Shown: positions 8,682-17,807 of the stretch, in pieces
Layout: each line of letters begins with the position of its first letter
How positions within the stretch are numbered: position 1 is the stretch's first letter
Source of the DNA: Bifidobacterium sp. UBA744
GTDB lineage: Bacteria > Actinomycetota > Actinomycetes > Actinomycetales > Bifidobacteriaceae
DNA length: 60,190 nt
Assembly (NCBI GenBank): GCA_002298605.1
Contig: DBKS01000060.1
Location: 1 to 60,190 of the forward strand
Reading direction: 5' to 3'
Program-made: the position numbers and the translations under genes
The notes under the pieces: model-generated
What the model saw: the letters and a program-made list of their open reading frames with translations, nothing else
Told to the model about the DNA's origin: nothing
Databases searched by the model: none

Positions 8682-9689
8682 ATGCATGAACCAGTACGTC
8701 TTCAGGATGTCGCCGAAGCGGCCAACGTCTCGCTGTCCACCGCATCAAAAGTCATGAACGACACCGGTCGCATCGCGGCCGGCACCCGGCGCCTGGTACT
8801 TGAAACGGCACGGGCAATGGGATACGAGCATCATCATCGGCAACCCCAGATGCGGCAGAAAACCGGGCTGATCGGATTGGTCTCGGCGGATCTCGAAGGC
8901 AGATTCGCCCTGCCGCTGATCAATGGCGCCGAACAGACGCTGGGGGCGGCCAACCATGCCGTGCTGCTCATGAATTCGCGGGGAGACCCGCGCGTGGAGC
9001 GCCGACACATCGACCAGCTGGCGGCCCGCGGCGTGGACGGACTGATCATCCTCAACGGCGAGACCGATCCCAGACCGCCGATCCGACAAAAAACAGTGGA
9101 GGACATCCCCATCGTCTACGCGTATTCACCGTCCAGCGATCCCAGCGACTGTTCGGTGACTTGCGACAACGAAACCGCGGGATACCAGGGCATCCGGCAT
9201 CTGATCGAACAGGGCCGCCGGCGCCTGGCGGTGATCGCGGGAGACGACGGCTATCTGGCCACAAGGGAGCGCCTCAACGGCATCAAACGCGCGCTGGCCG
9301 AGGAGGGGCTGCGCACAGTGGCGCCGATCCGCTTCGGCAACTGGCATGAATCCTGGGGACGCACCTGCGTCAGGATGATGTTTGACGAGGGGGCGGATTT
9401 CGACGGACTGTACGCCATGAACGACCAGATCGCCCGGGGCGCCATCGAAACGATGCTGGCCTGCGGGTTGGAGGTGCCGCGCGACGTGGCGGTCATCGGC
9501 CATGACAACTGGGCGGTGACGGCGCTGGAGTGCCCTGTACCGATCACCAGCTTCGACAACGAACTCGAGACGATCGGGCGCTATGCCGCCCGGCTGCTGC
9601 TACGAGCCGTCGCGGGACGGGAGACCCATGGCGTGACCAAAGTGGAGTGCTCCCTGCATATCCGTCGCTCCACCGTGGCGGACATCTGA
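8682..9689 (+). CDS. LacI-family transcriptional regulator of the GH127/GH36 locus
   Basis: 335 aa. Residues 1-50 are the LacI DNA-binding head (RLQDVAEAANVSLSTASKVMND, shown in part), followed by a periplasmic-binding-protein-like sensor domain (LIGLVSADLEGRFALPLING; VIGHDNWAVTALECPVP). The frame is open far upstream, but homology begins at the ATG at 8682. It is divergent from GH127 and convergent with GH36, and the palindrome at 8655-8667 overlaps its own promoter, so autoregulation plus control of both hydrolases is likely. The effector is probably a sugar from the pathway; its identity is not visible. Confidence 0.9.
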   Translation: MHEPVRLQDVAEAANVSLSTASKVMNDTGRIAAGTRRLVLETARAMGYEHHHRQPQMRQKTGLIGLVSADLEGRFALPLINGAEQTLGAANHAVLLMNSRGDPRVERRHIDQLAARGVDGLIILNGETDPRPPIRQKTVEDIPIVYAYSPSSDPSDCSVTCDNETAGYQGIRHLIEQGRRRLAVIAGDDGYLATRERLNGIKRALAEEGLRTVAPIRFGNWHESWGRTCVRMMFDEGADFDGLYAMNDQIARGAIETMLACGLEVPRDVAVIGHDNWAVTALECPVPITSFDNELETIGRYAARLLLRAVAGRETHGVTKVECSLHIRRSTVADI

Positions 9690-9690
9690 T

Positions 9691-9735
9691 CCGGCCGGCG
9701 ATCCCACCGTAAAGCCACGGGATCACCGGCCCGGA
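9691..9735. terminator. Bidirectional hairpin between lacI and GH36
   Basis: GATCCC pairs with GGGATC and the flanking CCGGCCGG with CCGGCCCGG, giving a GC-rich stem-loop that fills the gap between two convergent stop codons. A shared terminator is the simplest reading; no long T-run is present on either strand. Confidence 0.55.
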
Positions 9736-9756
9736 CAGCCGCCCCGTCAGACCACG

Positions 9757-11871
9757 TCAGGCTCGGCGCAGTTCGAAGGTGCGGGAGACAAAGTCGCCGT
9801 TGCCGGGAATCGTCACCTTCAGCGAGCCGGCAGCGGCATCCCACCGCGTGTTCCATGCGGCGAATTCACCGCCGGCCGGGAACACGGGAGCGACGGACAC
9901 GGCATCGCCAGCCAGATGCGGCACCTGCAACTCGACTTCGCAACCACCGGCCTGACGTCCCCAGACCGTCACCAATGTACGATCGTCCGCCCGGAGACCC
10001 AACGCCACGACCTTGTCGTTCCACTGCGGAAGACCAAGCGGCCAGAACGGCACGGAGCCGCCGACAACCGGCTGGACATGGCGCTTGTACGCCTCGATGC
10101 CCTGCGTGACGACGCCCAGCTGCGCTTCGGACATGCGGTTGATATAGCCGGAGAGGAAGAACCTGCCCAGGAACGTGGTATTGATGTTGAAGGCGGTCTG
10201 TTCGTCGGTCATGTCGGCCTGCGGATACGCCCAGCTCGCCGCCTGCTCGGGCAGCATCATCATGGGCGCCGCGGCCGCGATGGTCGGATACAGCCGATAA
10301 TCCTGCTGGTCCGACGTGGATTGGACCTGGAAACGGGACAGCTGCGCAAAGTCCTCGCGCATGCCTCCGGACGAGCAGTTTTCGAGAATGACATGGGGAT
10401 ACCGCCTGTGGATGGACTCCACCCACTGCGAATAGGCGCGGTTGTGCCCCAGCAGGCCGTCGCCGGGCGAATCGGCCTTCCAATCGGTGCCGGCGCCGGG
10501 CGACACGTTGTAATCCATCTTGAAATAGCCAATGCCGTAATCGCCCACCAACCGGTCGATGACGGAGTCGAGATGAGCGCGGGCCGCGTCGTCGCGCAGA
10601 TCAAGCACGTACCGCTGCTGCTCAACCACCCGGCGTCCGTTGCGCTGGAAGAACGCGGAATCCGGCAGCTTGGCGGCCATCGGCGATTCGACGCCGATCA
10701 CTTCCGGCTCCAGCCAGATGCCGGGCACCATGCCGTGGTCCTTGATCGCGTCGATGACCTCGACGATGCCCTTGCTGCCCGGGAAGCGGGTTTTGGACGG
10801 CATCCACTCGCCAACGGAGGGCCACCAGTTGCCCGAATCGTCATACCATCCGCAGTCGATGACGAAGATCTCGACGCCGGTTTTCGCCGCAGCGTCGATC
10901 AGCGGCAGCAATTTGGCCGTGGTCGGATCGCCGTTGATGGTGTTCATGTAGTCGTTGAAGACGACGCGCGGTCGGGCATTGTCCTCGTGACGGCACCGCA
11001 TGGCGCGACGATAGGCGGTGACCTCGCGGATCACGCCGTCGAAGGAATCGGACAGGCCGACCGAGGCGGGGACGGTGGTGAACGACTCGCCGGCGGCCAG
11101 CACCTTGCTCCAGGAATGGTCCACGGCCGTCGGACCGGACACCGCCGCATAGCCGTCGGACGTGTTGTCGCCGATCTCCCAACGCCAAGCGCCGTTGTGC
11201 TCAACCTGGAAGAACCACGCCAAGCCGAAATCCCTGTTCTCAAGAACCGCGGCGGTGGCATGGCGGCCGGTGGACCACGTGCCGGTGGATACGACGCGAT
11301 GCTCGCCGCGCGGGTCGACCGAGGTCAGATGCTGAGACAGCTGCGGCAGCAGGTCGCGCACGGCGCGGGTCTTCCAACGGCCCTCGCCCAGCCAGTCGTA
11401 ATCGCCCTCGATGAGATTCCACCCCTCAAGACGCGAGTCGGCGCTTTCAGGGGCGCCAAAGGAGAACAGCAGGCTGGTGACCGATTCAAGGGTGACCGGC
11501 TCCTTGCCGTCATTCGTGACGGTGACTTCGGAACGGACCATCGCGGCATCGTCGGGAAGCGTGAGGACGACGGCTGCCGACAGGGATTTCGAAGCCAGCC
11601 TGACGGTCAGCACATTGGCCTTGAGCGATTCGTCGCGACGGGTCTCATGACCCGCATAGCGCAGTTCCGCCCCCAGCGCGGTGTGGATCAGACGGTCGTC
11701 CGCGATCCAGTGGCCGGTGCCCGCGGCCATGATCTCGACCAGCGGCAGACGACGGCCCATGACGGCGGTCGCGGACACGGACCGGGCTTCGGCGAGCGAG
11801 GCCGCGCCCTGATCGTCGACTTCGAAACACAATGTCAGGCGGTCATTGCCCCACTGAAAAGACTGAACCAT
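9757..11871 (-). CDS. GH36 alpha-galactosidase
   Basis: 704 aa with no signal peptide, the usual length for tetrameric GH36 enzymes that remove terminal alpha-D-galactose. The catalytic nucleophile is Asp453 in YFKMDYNVSPG; the acid/base is Asp521 in QSTSDQQDYR, after the NCSSGGMREDF loop. An N-terminal beta-supersandwich domain precedes the barrel. Start: ATG at 11871, where the recognisable N-terminus begins, although the frame is open further upstream into alr. It has its own operator-like site at 11957, similar to the lacI palindrome, so it is probably coregulated with GH127. Substrate could be raffinose-type sugars or alpha-galactosyl groups on the same plant glycan attacked by GH127. 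Confidence 0.9.
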   Translation of the reverse strand: MVQSFQWGNDRLTLCFEVDDQGAASLAEARSVSATAVMGRRLPLVEIMAAGTGHWIADDRLIHTALGAELRYAGHETRRDESLKANVLTVRLASKSLSAAVVLTLPDDAAMVRSEVTVTNDGKEPVTLESVTSLLFSFGAPESADSRLEGWNLIEGDYDWLGEGRWKTRAVRDLLPQLSQHLTSVDPRGEHRVVSTGTWSTGRHATAAVLENRDFGLAWFFQVEHNGAWRWEIGDNTSDGYAAVSGPTAVDHSWSKVLAAGESFTTVPASVGLSDSFDGVIREVTAYRRAMRCRHEDNARPRVVFNDYMNTINGDPTTAKLLPLIDAAAKTGVEIFVIDCGWYDDSGNWWPSVGEWMPSKTRFPGSKGIVEVIDAIKDHGMVPGIWLEPEVIGVESPMAAKLPDSAFFQRNGRRVVEQQRYVLDLRDDAARAHLDSVIDRLVGDYGIGYFKMDYNVSPGAGTDWKADSPGDGLLGHNRAYSQWVESIHRRYPHVILENCSSGGMREDFAQLSRFQVQSTSDQQDYRLYPTIAAAAPMMMLPEQAASWAYPQADMTDEQTAFNINTTFLGRFFLSGYINRMSEAQLGVVTQGIEAYKRHVQPVVGGSVPFWPLGLPQWNDKVVALGLRADDRTLVTVWGRQAGGCEVELQVPHLAGDAVSVAPVFPAGGEFAAWNTRWDAAAGSLKVTIPGNGDFVSRTFELRRA

Positions 11872-11956
11872 GTCGGCACTCCCTTGCACGCTGTTGTGAA
11901 TTTCCTCGTGCAGGGTATCACCGCCTCGACTCCGGGATTTGCGGAACGCCACCGTT

Positions 11957-11969
11957 GGGAAAGTTTCGC
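11957..11969. promoter_or_regulatory. Second operator-like site upstream of GH36
   Basis: GGGAAAGTTTCGC, preceded by TT as in the lacI copy, matches the palindrome GGGAAACTTTCCC at 11 of 13 positions. It is 85 nt upstream of the GH36 ATG, within the short alr-GH36 gap. Confidence 0.5.
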
Positions 11970-11977
11970 AGCAGACG

Positions 11978-13336
11978 TCATAGCAGCGACGCGGGGTCGA
12001 GCAGTTTGACGTCCTCCTGCGGCAGCACCTCGAAGGCATTGAGATACAGGCGCGGAATGCGGTTGCGCAGGCAGGTGAAGATCTCATAGCTGATCGTGCC
12101 CGCCGCACGCGCCCAGTCGTCGGCGGTGGGTTCGCACACCGTCTCGCCGCGGCCCGGGCCGAACAGCACCACGGTATCGCCCTCGTGCACGCCCAGCGTC
12201 TCGGCCGAACCATGCAGGTCGAGGATGAACTGGTCCATGCACACGCGACCGGACACCCGTTCCAGCTTGGGCCCCTGCTTCGTCATGATGCGCACCGGGC
12301 CGCCGAGCTTCTCCACATGCTTGGCTCCCTGCAGGTCAAAGCCAGAAGCCGAGCGGTGGATGCCATCCGCATAGCCCAGCGGCACAATGGCGGTGGAGGT
12401 GTTCTGCGGGGTCAGATACGTGCGGCCGTACGAAATGCCGTGACCGGCCTCGACGTCCTTGACCGTGCCGAGCTGCGCCTGCAGCGTCATCGCGGGCTTG
12501 AGATGATAGCGCTGCGGCGTGCCCATGGCCGGGTCCGGCTCATAGCCATACAGCCCGATGCCCGGGCGGGTCAGCTCGTAATGGATCTTCGGACGGCTCA
12601 GCGTAGCCGCGGTGTTCGCCAGATGGCGGATCTCCGGCGCCATGCCGGCACGCTTCATGCGCTCGGTGAACTCGTCGAACACCGCGATCTGCGAATCGGT
12701 GGACTTCACGAACTCCGGCACGTCCGGGGCGTCGGCCACGGCCAGGTGGCTCCACTGGCCCACGATGCGGATCAGCCCCAGCGACTGTTCCTCGCGCAGC
12801 GCCTTGAGCGCCCCGTCGAACGCGGCCGGCGTAAAGCCGTTGCGGCCGAACCCCGTATCGCATTTGACATGCACGCGGGCCGGCTTGCCCACCCTGCGGG
12901 CGGCTTCGGCAACCCGCGCGATGCCGGCGAGGGAACCGACCGACACGTCGATGTCCGCGGCGATGAGTTCGTCGAAGGGAACCTCAAGTCCCGAATACAT
13001 CCATGTCAGGATATGGCAGCGATCCGGCCCGATGCCCGCGGCGCGCAGGGCGAGCGCCTCATGCGCCTGGGCCGTGCCGAGCCATGTCGCGCCGCCGGCG
13101 AGAGCTGCCAGCGCGGCCGGCACCAATCCATGGCCGTACGCGTCCGCCTTCACCACGCCCATCACCGCCGTGGACGAATCCCCGCCGCCGCACAGTTCCA
13201 CCAGCCGGGCCATATTGTCGCGCAACGCCTTCAAATCGACGATGCACTGCGCCGGATACCGCCTGCACGCGGCTTCGTAATTCGCCTTGCCCTGTTCGCT
13301 CGAGAAATTCCACTGTGGTGCTGCATTCAAACTCAT
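11978..13336 (-). CDS. alr: Alanine racemase
   Basis: 452 aa, somewhat longer than the usual 370-390 because of an N-terminal extension of roughly 30 residues and a long C-terminal tail. It is a PLP enzyme interconverting L- and D-alanine for peptidoglycan. The PLP lysine is in VVKADAYGHG, the catalytic tyrosine in GISYGRTYL, and the dimer-interface barrel and beta domain are both recognisable. AATAGGGGACT precedes the ATG. It reads towards GH36 but a 106 nt gap with an operator-like site separates them. The divergent neighbour is an amino-acid permease. Confidence 0.94.
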   Translation of the reverse strand: MSLNAAPQWNFSSEQGKANYEAACRRYPAQCIVDLKALRDNMARLVELCGGGDSSTAVMGVVKADAYGHGLVPAALAALAGGATWLGTAQAHEALALRAAGIGPDRCHILTWMYSGLEVPFDELIAADIDVSVGSLAGIARVAEAARRVGKPARVHVKCDTGFGRNGFTPAAFDGALKALREEQSLGLIRIVGQWSHLAVADAPDVPEFVKSTDSQIAVFDEFTERMKRAGMAPEIRHLANTAATLSRPKIHYELTRPGIGLYGYEPDPAMGTPQRYHLKPAMTLQAQLGTVKDVEAGHGISYGRTYLTPQNTSTAIVPLGYADGIHRSASGFDLQGAKHVEKLGGPVRIMTKQGPKLERVSGRVCMDQFILDLHGSAETLGVHEGDTVVLFGPGRGETVCEPTADDWARAAGTISYEIFTCLRNRIPRLYLNAFEVLPQEDVKLLDPASLL

Positions 13337-13613
13337 AGTCCCCTATTGTGGCCCCCACATGTGACGTGACATTCCCGGCGGCGGGCACCGACGCAACACC
13401 ATCACAGATGCCGCGCGGCCCAGCGGTCATCCGCGCGGCATATACTGAGCTTCCAACAGTTCCCTCCGCCACGGCTCCATCACCGCCCTGCGGACGCCAG
13501 ACGCTTTCGCGATCCGACGTGCGGGAACCGATTCTTGACTCCCGACGTTGAGGCGTGTCGGGGTCCCGGAATTCCGTCCGGTCCAGCCCCGATATCTTGT
13601 CTGAGAGAAGATT

Positions 13614-15050
13614 ATGGACCTTTTCCGTAAGAAGTCCGTGGACCAGCTGGTAGCCGAGTCCACTCCGCTGAAACGCACCATGCACACCTTTGACCTGACC
13701 ATGCTCGGCATCGGCGCCATCATCGGCACCGGCATTTTCGTGCTGACGGGCAAGGGCGCGCTCACCGCCGGCCCGGCGCTGTCGCTGTCGTTCCTGATGG
13801 CCGCCGTCTGCTGCGGATTCGCAGGCCTGTGCTATGCCGAGTTCGCCTCCATGGCGCCGGTGTCCGGCTCGGCCTATTCCTATTCGTATCTGGCCTTCGG
13901 CGAACTCATCGCCTTCATCATCGGCTGGGACCTGATTCTGGAATACGCCCTGCAGGCCGCAACCGTGTCCGCCGGATGGTCGGGCTATTTCAACAAGCTG
14001 CTGGAGGGCTTCGGCCTTCATCTGCCGGTGGAGCTCACCGCCGCCTATGGCACCACGCCGGGAGTTGCCACCTATTTCAATCTGCCCGGTTTCGTCATCG
14101 TGCTGCTGATCACCTGGGTGCTGTCGATCGGCATCAACCAGACCAAGAAAACCAACGACATCATGGTGCTCATCAAACTGGCGATCATCGTGCTGTTCAT
14201 CGTGTGTACGGTCTGGTTCGTCAATCCGTCCAATTGGAAACCGTTCTCCCCCTATGGCGTCTACACCTTCCAGCCGGGTTCCACCCAGCCGTACGGCGTG
14301 CTGCCGGCGGCTTCGATCGTGTTCTTCAGCTTCATCGGCTTCGATGCGGTGTCCTCCTCCGCCGAGGAAACCGTCAACCCCAACAAGACGCTGCCGCGCG
14401 GCATTCTGCTGTCGCTCGCCGTCTCCACCGTGCTCTATGTGGCGATGACGCTGATCATGACCGGCATCGTGCCCTATCAGGAGTTCGCAAACTTCATCGA
14501 CGCCCCGGTGGCCGGCGTGATCCTGGCCACCGGCATGAACTGGCTGGCCGTGATCGTCAACCTCGGCGCGCTGATCGGCATGACCACCGTGATGCTGGTA
14601 CAGCTCTACGGCCAGTCCCGCATCTGCTACGCCATGAGCCGCGACGGACTGTTCCCGAAGTTCTTCGGCGAGGTGAACCCGAAATACCGCACCCCGTTCA
14701 AGGGCACCTGGTTCTTCGGACTGCTCACCGCCATCGCCGGCGGCTGCATCAACATCAATATCCTGTTCGAACTGGTGAATATCGGCACGCTGACCGCCTT
14801 CATCATCGTCTCCGCCGGCATTCTGTGGATGCGCCGCACCCAGCCGAATGCGCATCGCGGATTCAGGGCGCCGCTGGTGCCGTTCACCCCGATTTGCGCG
14901 ATTGTGTTCTGCCTGGTGCTGATCGCGGGCCTCAATTGGGAGACCTGGGTGCGGTTCGCCGTCTGGTTCGCGCTCGGCCTGTGCGTGTACTTCGGCTACA
15001 GCCGCAGGCGCTCGAAGCTCGGGCGAGAATTGGCTGAATCCGCGGACTAA
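13614..15050 (+). CDS. APC-family amino-acid permease (cationic amino-acid transporter type)
   Basis: 478 aa with about 12 transmembrane helices. The first helix carries the consensus GIGAIIGTGIFVLTG, followed by the conserved CYAEFASMAPVSGSAY; both are typical of the cationic amino-acid (CAT) branch of the APC superfamily. The protein probably exchanges or imports amino acids; the substrate cannot be set from sequence alone. The 277 nt gap before it (13337-13613) contains no supported gene; a CCCGAC/GTCGGG hairpin lies near 13540-13565. It ends in a strong stem-loop. Confidence 0.88.
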   Translation: MDLFRKKSVDQLVAESTPLKRTMHTFDLTMLGIGAIIGTGIFVLTGKGALTAGPALSLSFLMAAVCCGFAGLCYAEFASMAPVSGSAYSYSYLAFGELIAFIIGWDLILEYALQAATVSAGWSGYFNKLLEGFGLHLPVELTAAYGTTPGVATYFNLPGFVIVLLITWVLSIGINQTKKTNDIMVLIKLAIIVLFIVCTVWFVNPSNWKPFSPYGVYTFQPGSTQPYGVLPAASIVFFSFIGFDAVSSSAEETVNPNKTLPRGILLSLAVSTVLYVAMTLIMTGIVPYQEFANFIDAPVAGVILATGMNWLAVIVNLGALIGMTTVMLVQLYGQSRICYAMSRDGLFPKFFGEVNPKYRTPFKGTWFFGLLTAIAGGCININILFELVNIGTLTAFIIVSAGILWMRRTQPNAHRGFRAPLVPFTPICAIVFCLVLIAGLNWETWVRFAVWFALGLCVYFGYSRRRSKLGRELAESAD

Positions 15051-15102
15051 TCCGGTTCCGCCTCAGCCAATCCGCACGTACGTTCCAAGTGCGCCGACGA
15101 GT

Positions 15103-15150
15103 CAGGGGCCGGGTCGCCAATCTTCACAATGATTGGCGACCCGGCCCCTG
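15103..15150. terminator. 20 bp perfect stem-loop between convergent genes
   Basis: CAGGGGCCGGGTCGCCAATC is followed by an 8 nt loop and its exact reverse complement, between the permease stop and the GNAT-like stop. Symmetry suggests a terminator working for both strands; a T-run is missing. Confidence 0.75.
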
Positions 15151-15177
15151 TGCCGTGAATCGGTGAACGGCCCGCAG

Positions 15178-15717
15178 CTACTTGTCGTGTCGCTGATAGG
15201 CGATGCGGATGATATCCGATGGCCGGTCGATGAGCTTGATGAAACCGCAGCGCGTGAAGCCGTTCGACGTGATCACATGCTGCATGGCCTTGTTGTTGGG
15301 ATGTGTATCCACCTTCACATTGGAATGCCGCGACATCACCCAGTCGAACACCTCATCGGCCACGCCCTTGACCAGTCCGGACGAGGCGATGCGATGCAAT
15401 GTGACGTATTCGTCGTCATCCAGCCAGGCGCCGTCGATCGTCACATAGGTGGGGTCGACGCCCGGGCAGATGGAGAACACGGCAAGAATGCGCTCGGCGC
15501 CCTGTTCCCCCTGATGGTCCACCAGCACCGTCATCCACCCGTGCTCGATGTCACGGCGAACCACATCGGGTCTGGGAAAGCCGCCCGCCCATTGCGTCGG
15601 GTTGCCGTTGGCGGCCATCAGCCTGCGCGCATGGGCGTAGATGCCCTGAATCACGTCCCAATCGGCCATGGTGGCCTTGCGGAACTCATGCGAGACGGAA
15701 TCTGTCGTGGCGGACAT
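15178..15717 (-). CDS. GNAT-like acetyltransferase
   Basis: 179 aa. It starts EFRKATMADWDVIQGIYAHA, a typical GNAT N-terminus, and ends with the conserved pattern of a late beta-strand pair (VDTHPNNKAMQHVITSNGF, then RCGFIKL), where acetyl-CoA-binding enzymes have N-x-x-x..GF. The substrate is unknown. Start: ATG at 15717 with GGGAGGAG 11 nt upstream; upstream in-frame ATGs lack this. It lies 87 nt after luxS on the same strand and may be cotranscribed with it. Confidence 0.8.
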   Translation of the reverse strand: MSATTDSVSHEFRKATMADWDVIQGIYAHARRLMAANGNPTQWAGGFPRPDVVRRDIEHGWMTVLVDHQGEQGAERILAVFSICPGVDPTYVTIDGAWLDDDEYVTLHRIASSGLVKGVADEVFDWVMSRHSNVKVDTHPNNKAMQHVITSNGFTRCGFIKLIDRPSDIIRIAYQRHDK

Positions 15718-15804
15718 GCTGAATGACGCTCCTCCCTGCCAATACGTTTTCATGCGTGAACAAGATACCACGGGCCATACCATGGGCCGCCCCGTCGATA
15801 TGGC

Positions 15805-16302
15805 TCAGACCACCTTGCGCTCAAAGGGGTCGGAGCTGATGCCCTTGGCGAGGATGCCCTTGCACCACTCCTTGGCGGTGAACAGGCTGTGGTCGCGATA
15901 GTTGCCGCAACTTTCGACGGTGGTCGCGGGCACGTCGTCCCACGTGGCCTGATATGCGATGAACTCCAACGACTCCTTCAACGCCTTCGCCACGTCTTCG
16001 GTGGAATGTTCGCCCCACGTCAGCAGATGGAAGCCGGTGCGGCAGCCGAACGGCGAGCAGTCGATGTAGCCGGGGATGCGCTCGCGCAGCAGCACGGCGA
16101 TCGTGTGCTCGATGGTGTGCAGTCCACCGGTGGGAATGGCGTTCTCGTTGGGCTGCACCAGGCGCAGATCGTAGTTGGAGATCACATCGCCATGCGGCCC
16201 TTTCTCCGTATCGATGTAGCGCACATACGGCGCCTTCACCTTGGTGTGGTCCAGCTGAAAGCTCTCGACGACCGGTCGGTCGCTGCGCGTGGTTTCTGTC
16301 AT
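15805..16302 (-). CDS. luxS: S-ribosylhomocysteine lyase (autoinducer-2 synthesis)
   Basis: 165 aa. It converts S-ribosylhomocysteine to homocysteine and the AI-2 precursor DPD. The metal site is intact: His62 and His66 (HTIEH) and Cys132 (ESCGNYRD); the catalytic cysteine is Cys87 (SPFGCRTG). The start ATG at 16302 has an AGGAGGAG ribosome site. In bifidobacteria this enzyme recycles the adenosylmethionine by-product; here the homocysteine formed could feed the cystathionine genes at 24.8-27.2 kb. Confidence 0.96.
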   Translation of the reverse strand: MTETTRSDRPVVESFQLDHTKVKAPYVRYIDTEKGPHGDVISNYDLRLVQPNENAIPTGGLHTIEHTIAVLLRERIPGYIDCSPFGCRTGFHLLTWGEHSTEDVAKALKESLEFIAYQATWDDVPATTVESCGNYRDHSLFTAKEWCKGILAKGISSDPFERKVV

Positions 16303-16436
16303 ATCGGCATCTCCTCCTAGGATCAGTGGATTCCGTCGAGCTCCATCGTAGTCCATCGCTGCCGGAACGCCGGCGTTTTCAGACCACGGCGACGCCTGCC
16401 GCACCCCGTTTGCGAAACGCCAAAATGAACACGCAG

Positions 16437-16449
16437 TGAACGATGTTCA
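16437..16449. promoter_or_regulatory. Palindrome upstream of phnD
   Basis: TGAACGATGTTCA (5 bp arms, 3 nt centre) lies in the luxS/phnD divergent gap, about 150 nt before phnD. It could be an operator for either gene. I saw no copy upstream of the RpiR gene that closes the phn block. The gap 16303-16597 holds no other gene. Confidence 0.3.
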
Positions 16450-16597
16450 TCGTCTTTCTAAAGTCGCTGAATCTCGTTTTACACACCGCTATGCTGAGGA
16501 GCGGCGGCGAACAGGAGAGGGCCCGGGAAAGACCGACGCGCCAAGGCCGCCGGGTGCTTCGCCATCATGGTCGGGCACCTCATCGAAAGGACAATCC

Positions 16598-17677
16598 ATG
16601 ACTTTGCTCAACGCAATGAAGAAGAAGGTCTCCACCCTGAAAACCGCGGGATCCGCTCTGCTCGCAGGTGCCATGTGCCTGAGCCTGCTCGCCGGATGCG
16701 GCTCCAACGCCAACAACGGGGCAACCGATTCCAAGAACATCGACACGCTGAAAATCGCCTTCGTCCCCTCCAAGGATCCCGACGAAATCATCACCGCCAC
16801 CGAGCCCCTGAAGAACATGCTCAAGGACGAACTCAAGAAATCCGGATACACCGTCAACAACGTCGACATCACCGTCGGCTCCAGCTACGAAGCGGTTGGC
16901 GAATCCCTCTCAGCCGGCACCGTGGACGTGGGCCTGATCCCCGGCGGCACCTACGTGCTGTACGACGACGACGTGGACGTGCTGCTCACCGCCACCCGCG
17001 ACGGCCTGAGCGTCGACTCCGACAACCCGAAGGATTGGAACGACGCCGCGCCGATCACCAGCGACTCAAGCAAGCAGGTCACCTCGTACCGCGCCCTGAT
17101 CATCGCCGGACCGTCCGCCAAGGGACAGGAACTCGCCAAGAAGATCAACAGCGGCGAAAAACTCACCTGGGACGATCTCAACTCCGCCAACTGGTCCGTC
17201 ATGGGCGCCTCCTCACCGGCCGGCTACATCTACCCGGCGCTGTGGCTGAAGAACAACTACGGCAAGTCCATCGGCGACCTGGCCCACGCGGCCCAGTCCG
17301 ACTCCTACGGCTCCGCCTTCGCCCGCCTCGCCCAGGGACAGTTCGACGTGCTCGCCACCTACGCCGACGCACGCCTCGACTACGCCAAAAAGTGGACCAG
17401 CGACTTCGGCCGCACCAACGACATCTGGAAGGACACCGCGGTCGTCGGAGTGACCCCGGCCATCTACAACGACACCATCTCGGTATCCAAGCATTCCTCG
17501 ATCATGTCCGACGAATTCAAGAAGGCCCTGTCCGACTCCTTCATCAACATCGGCAATACCGACGAGGGCAAGAAGGTCATCGCCATCTACACCCACAAGG
17601 GCTACAAAGTGGCCAAGTCCTCCGACTACGACAACGAGCGCCAGGCCCAGGAAATCGTCAAGTCGCTGAAGAAGTAA
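16598..17677 (+). CDS. phnD: Phosphonate-type ABC transporter substrate-binding lipoprotein
   Basis: 359 aa. A lysine-rich N-terminus, hydrophobic core and lipobox LLAGC (Cys34) make it a lipoprotein. The body follows the PhnD pattern: LKIAFVPSKDPDEI at the start, VDVGLIPGGTYVL in the first lobe, then VLATYADARLDY, and a C-terminus ending in lysines. Family members bind phosphonates, phosphite, phosphate or other phosphate-bearing ligands. GAAAGGACA precedes the ATG at 16598; an upstream in-frame ATG at 16436 has neither a ribosome site nor signal-peptide character. First gene of a phnD-C-E-E operon; no C-P lyase gene is in the window. Confidence 0.92.
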   Translation: MTLLNAMKKKVSTLKTAGSALLAGAMCLSLLAGCGSNANNGATDSKNIDTLKIAFVPSKDPDEIITATEPLKNMLKDELKKSGYTVNNVDITVGSSYEAVGESLSAGTVDVGLIPGGTYVLYDDDVDVLLTATRDGLSVDSDNPKDWNDAAPITSDSSKQVTSYRALIIAGPSAKGQELAKKINSGEKLTWDDLNSANWSVMGASSPAGYIYPALWLKNNYGKSIGDLAHAAQSDSYGSAFARLAQGQFDVLATYADARLDYAKKWTSDFGRTNDIWKDTAVVGVTPAIYNDTISVSKHSSIMSDEFKKALSDSFINIGNTDEGKKVIAIYTHKGYKVAKSSDYDNERQAQEIVKSLKK

Positions 17678-17696
17678 CACCCCACCGCCACCACAC

Positions 17697-17738
17697 GGGT
17701 CGCCCGACGCAGGACACGCAAGTCCCGCCGGACGACCC
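17697..17738 (+). promoter_or_regulatory. Intercistronic hairpin after phnD
   Basis: GGGTCG pairs with CGACCC, enclosing a smaller GGAC/GTCC stem with internal loops, in the 130 nt gap between the binding-protein gene and phnC. Likely to stabilise the upstream message or partly terminate transcription, keeping binding protein in excess. Confidence 0.5.
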
Positions 17739-17807
17739 ATCGTCGCACCGGACGAAACCGCCACCGCACCACCACAGCACAACCACCAGGAGAAAACAGG
17801 CATCCAC

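Noticed and set aside
13059..14855. A 598-codon minus-strand frame
   Set aside because: Antisense to the amino-acid permease, in the out-of-register shadow frame; no recognisable domain.
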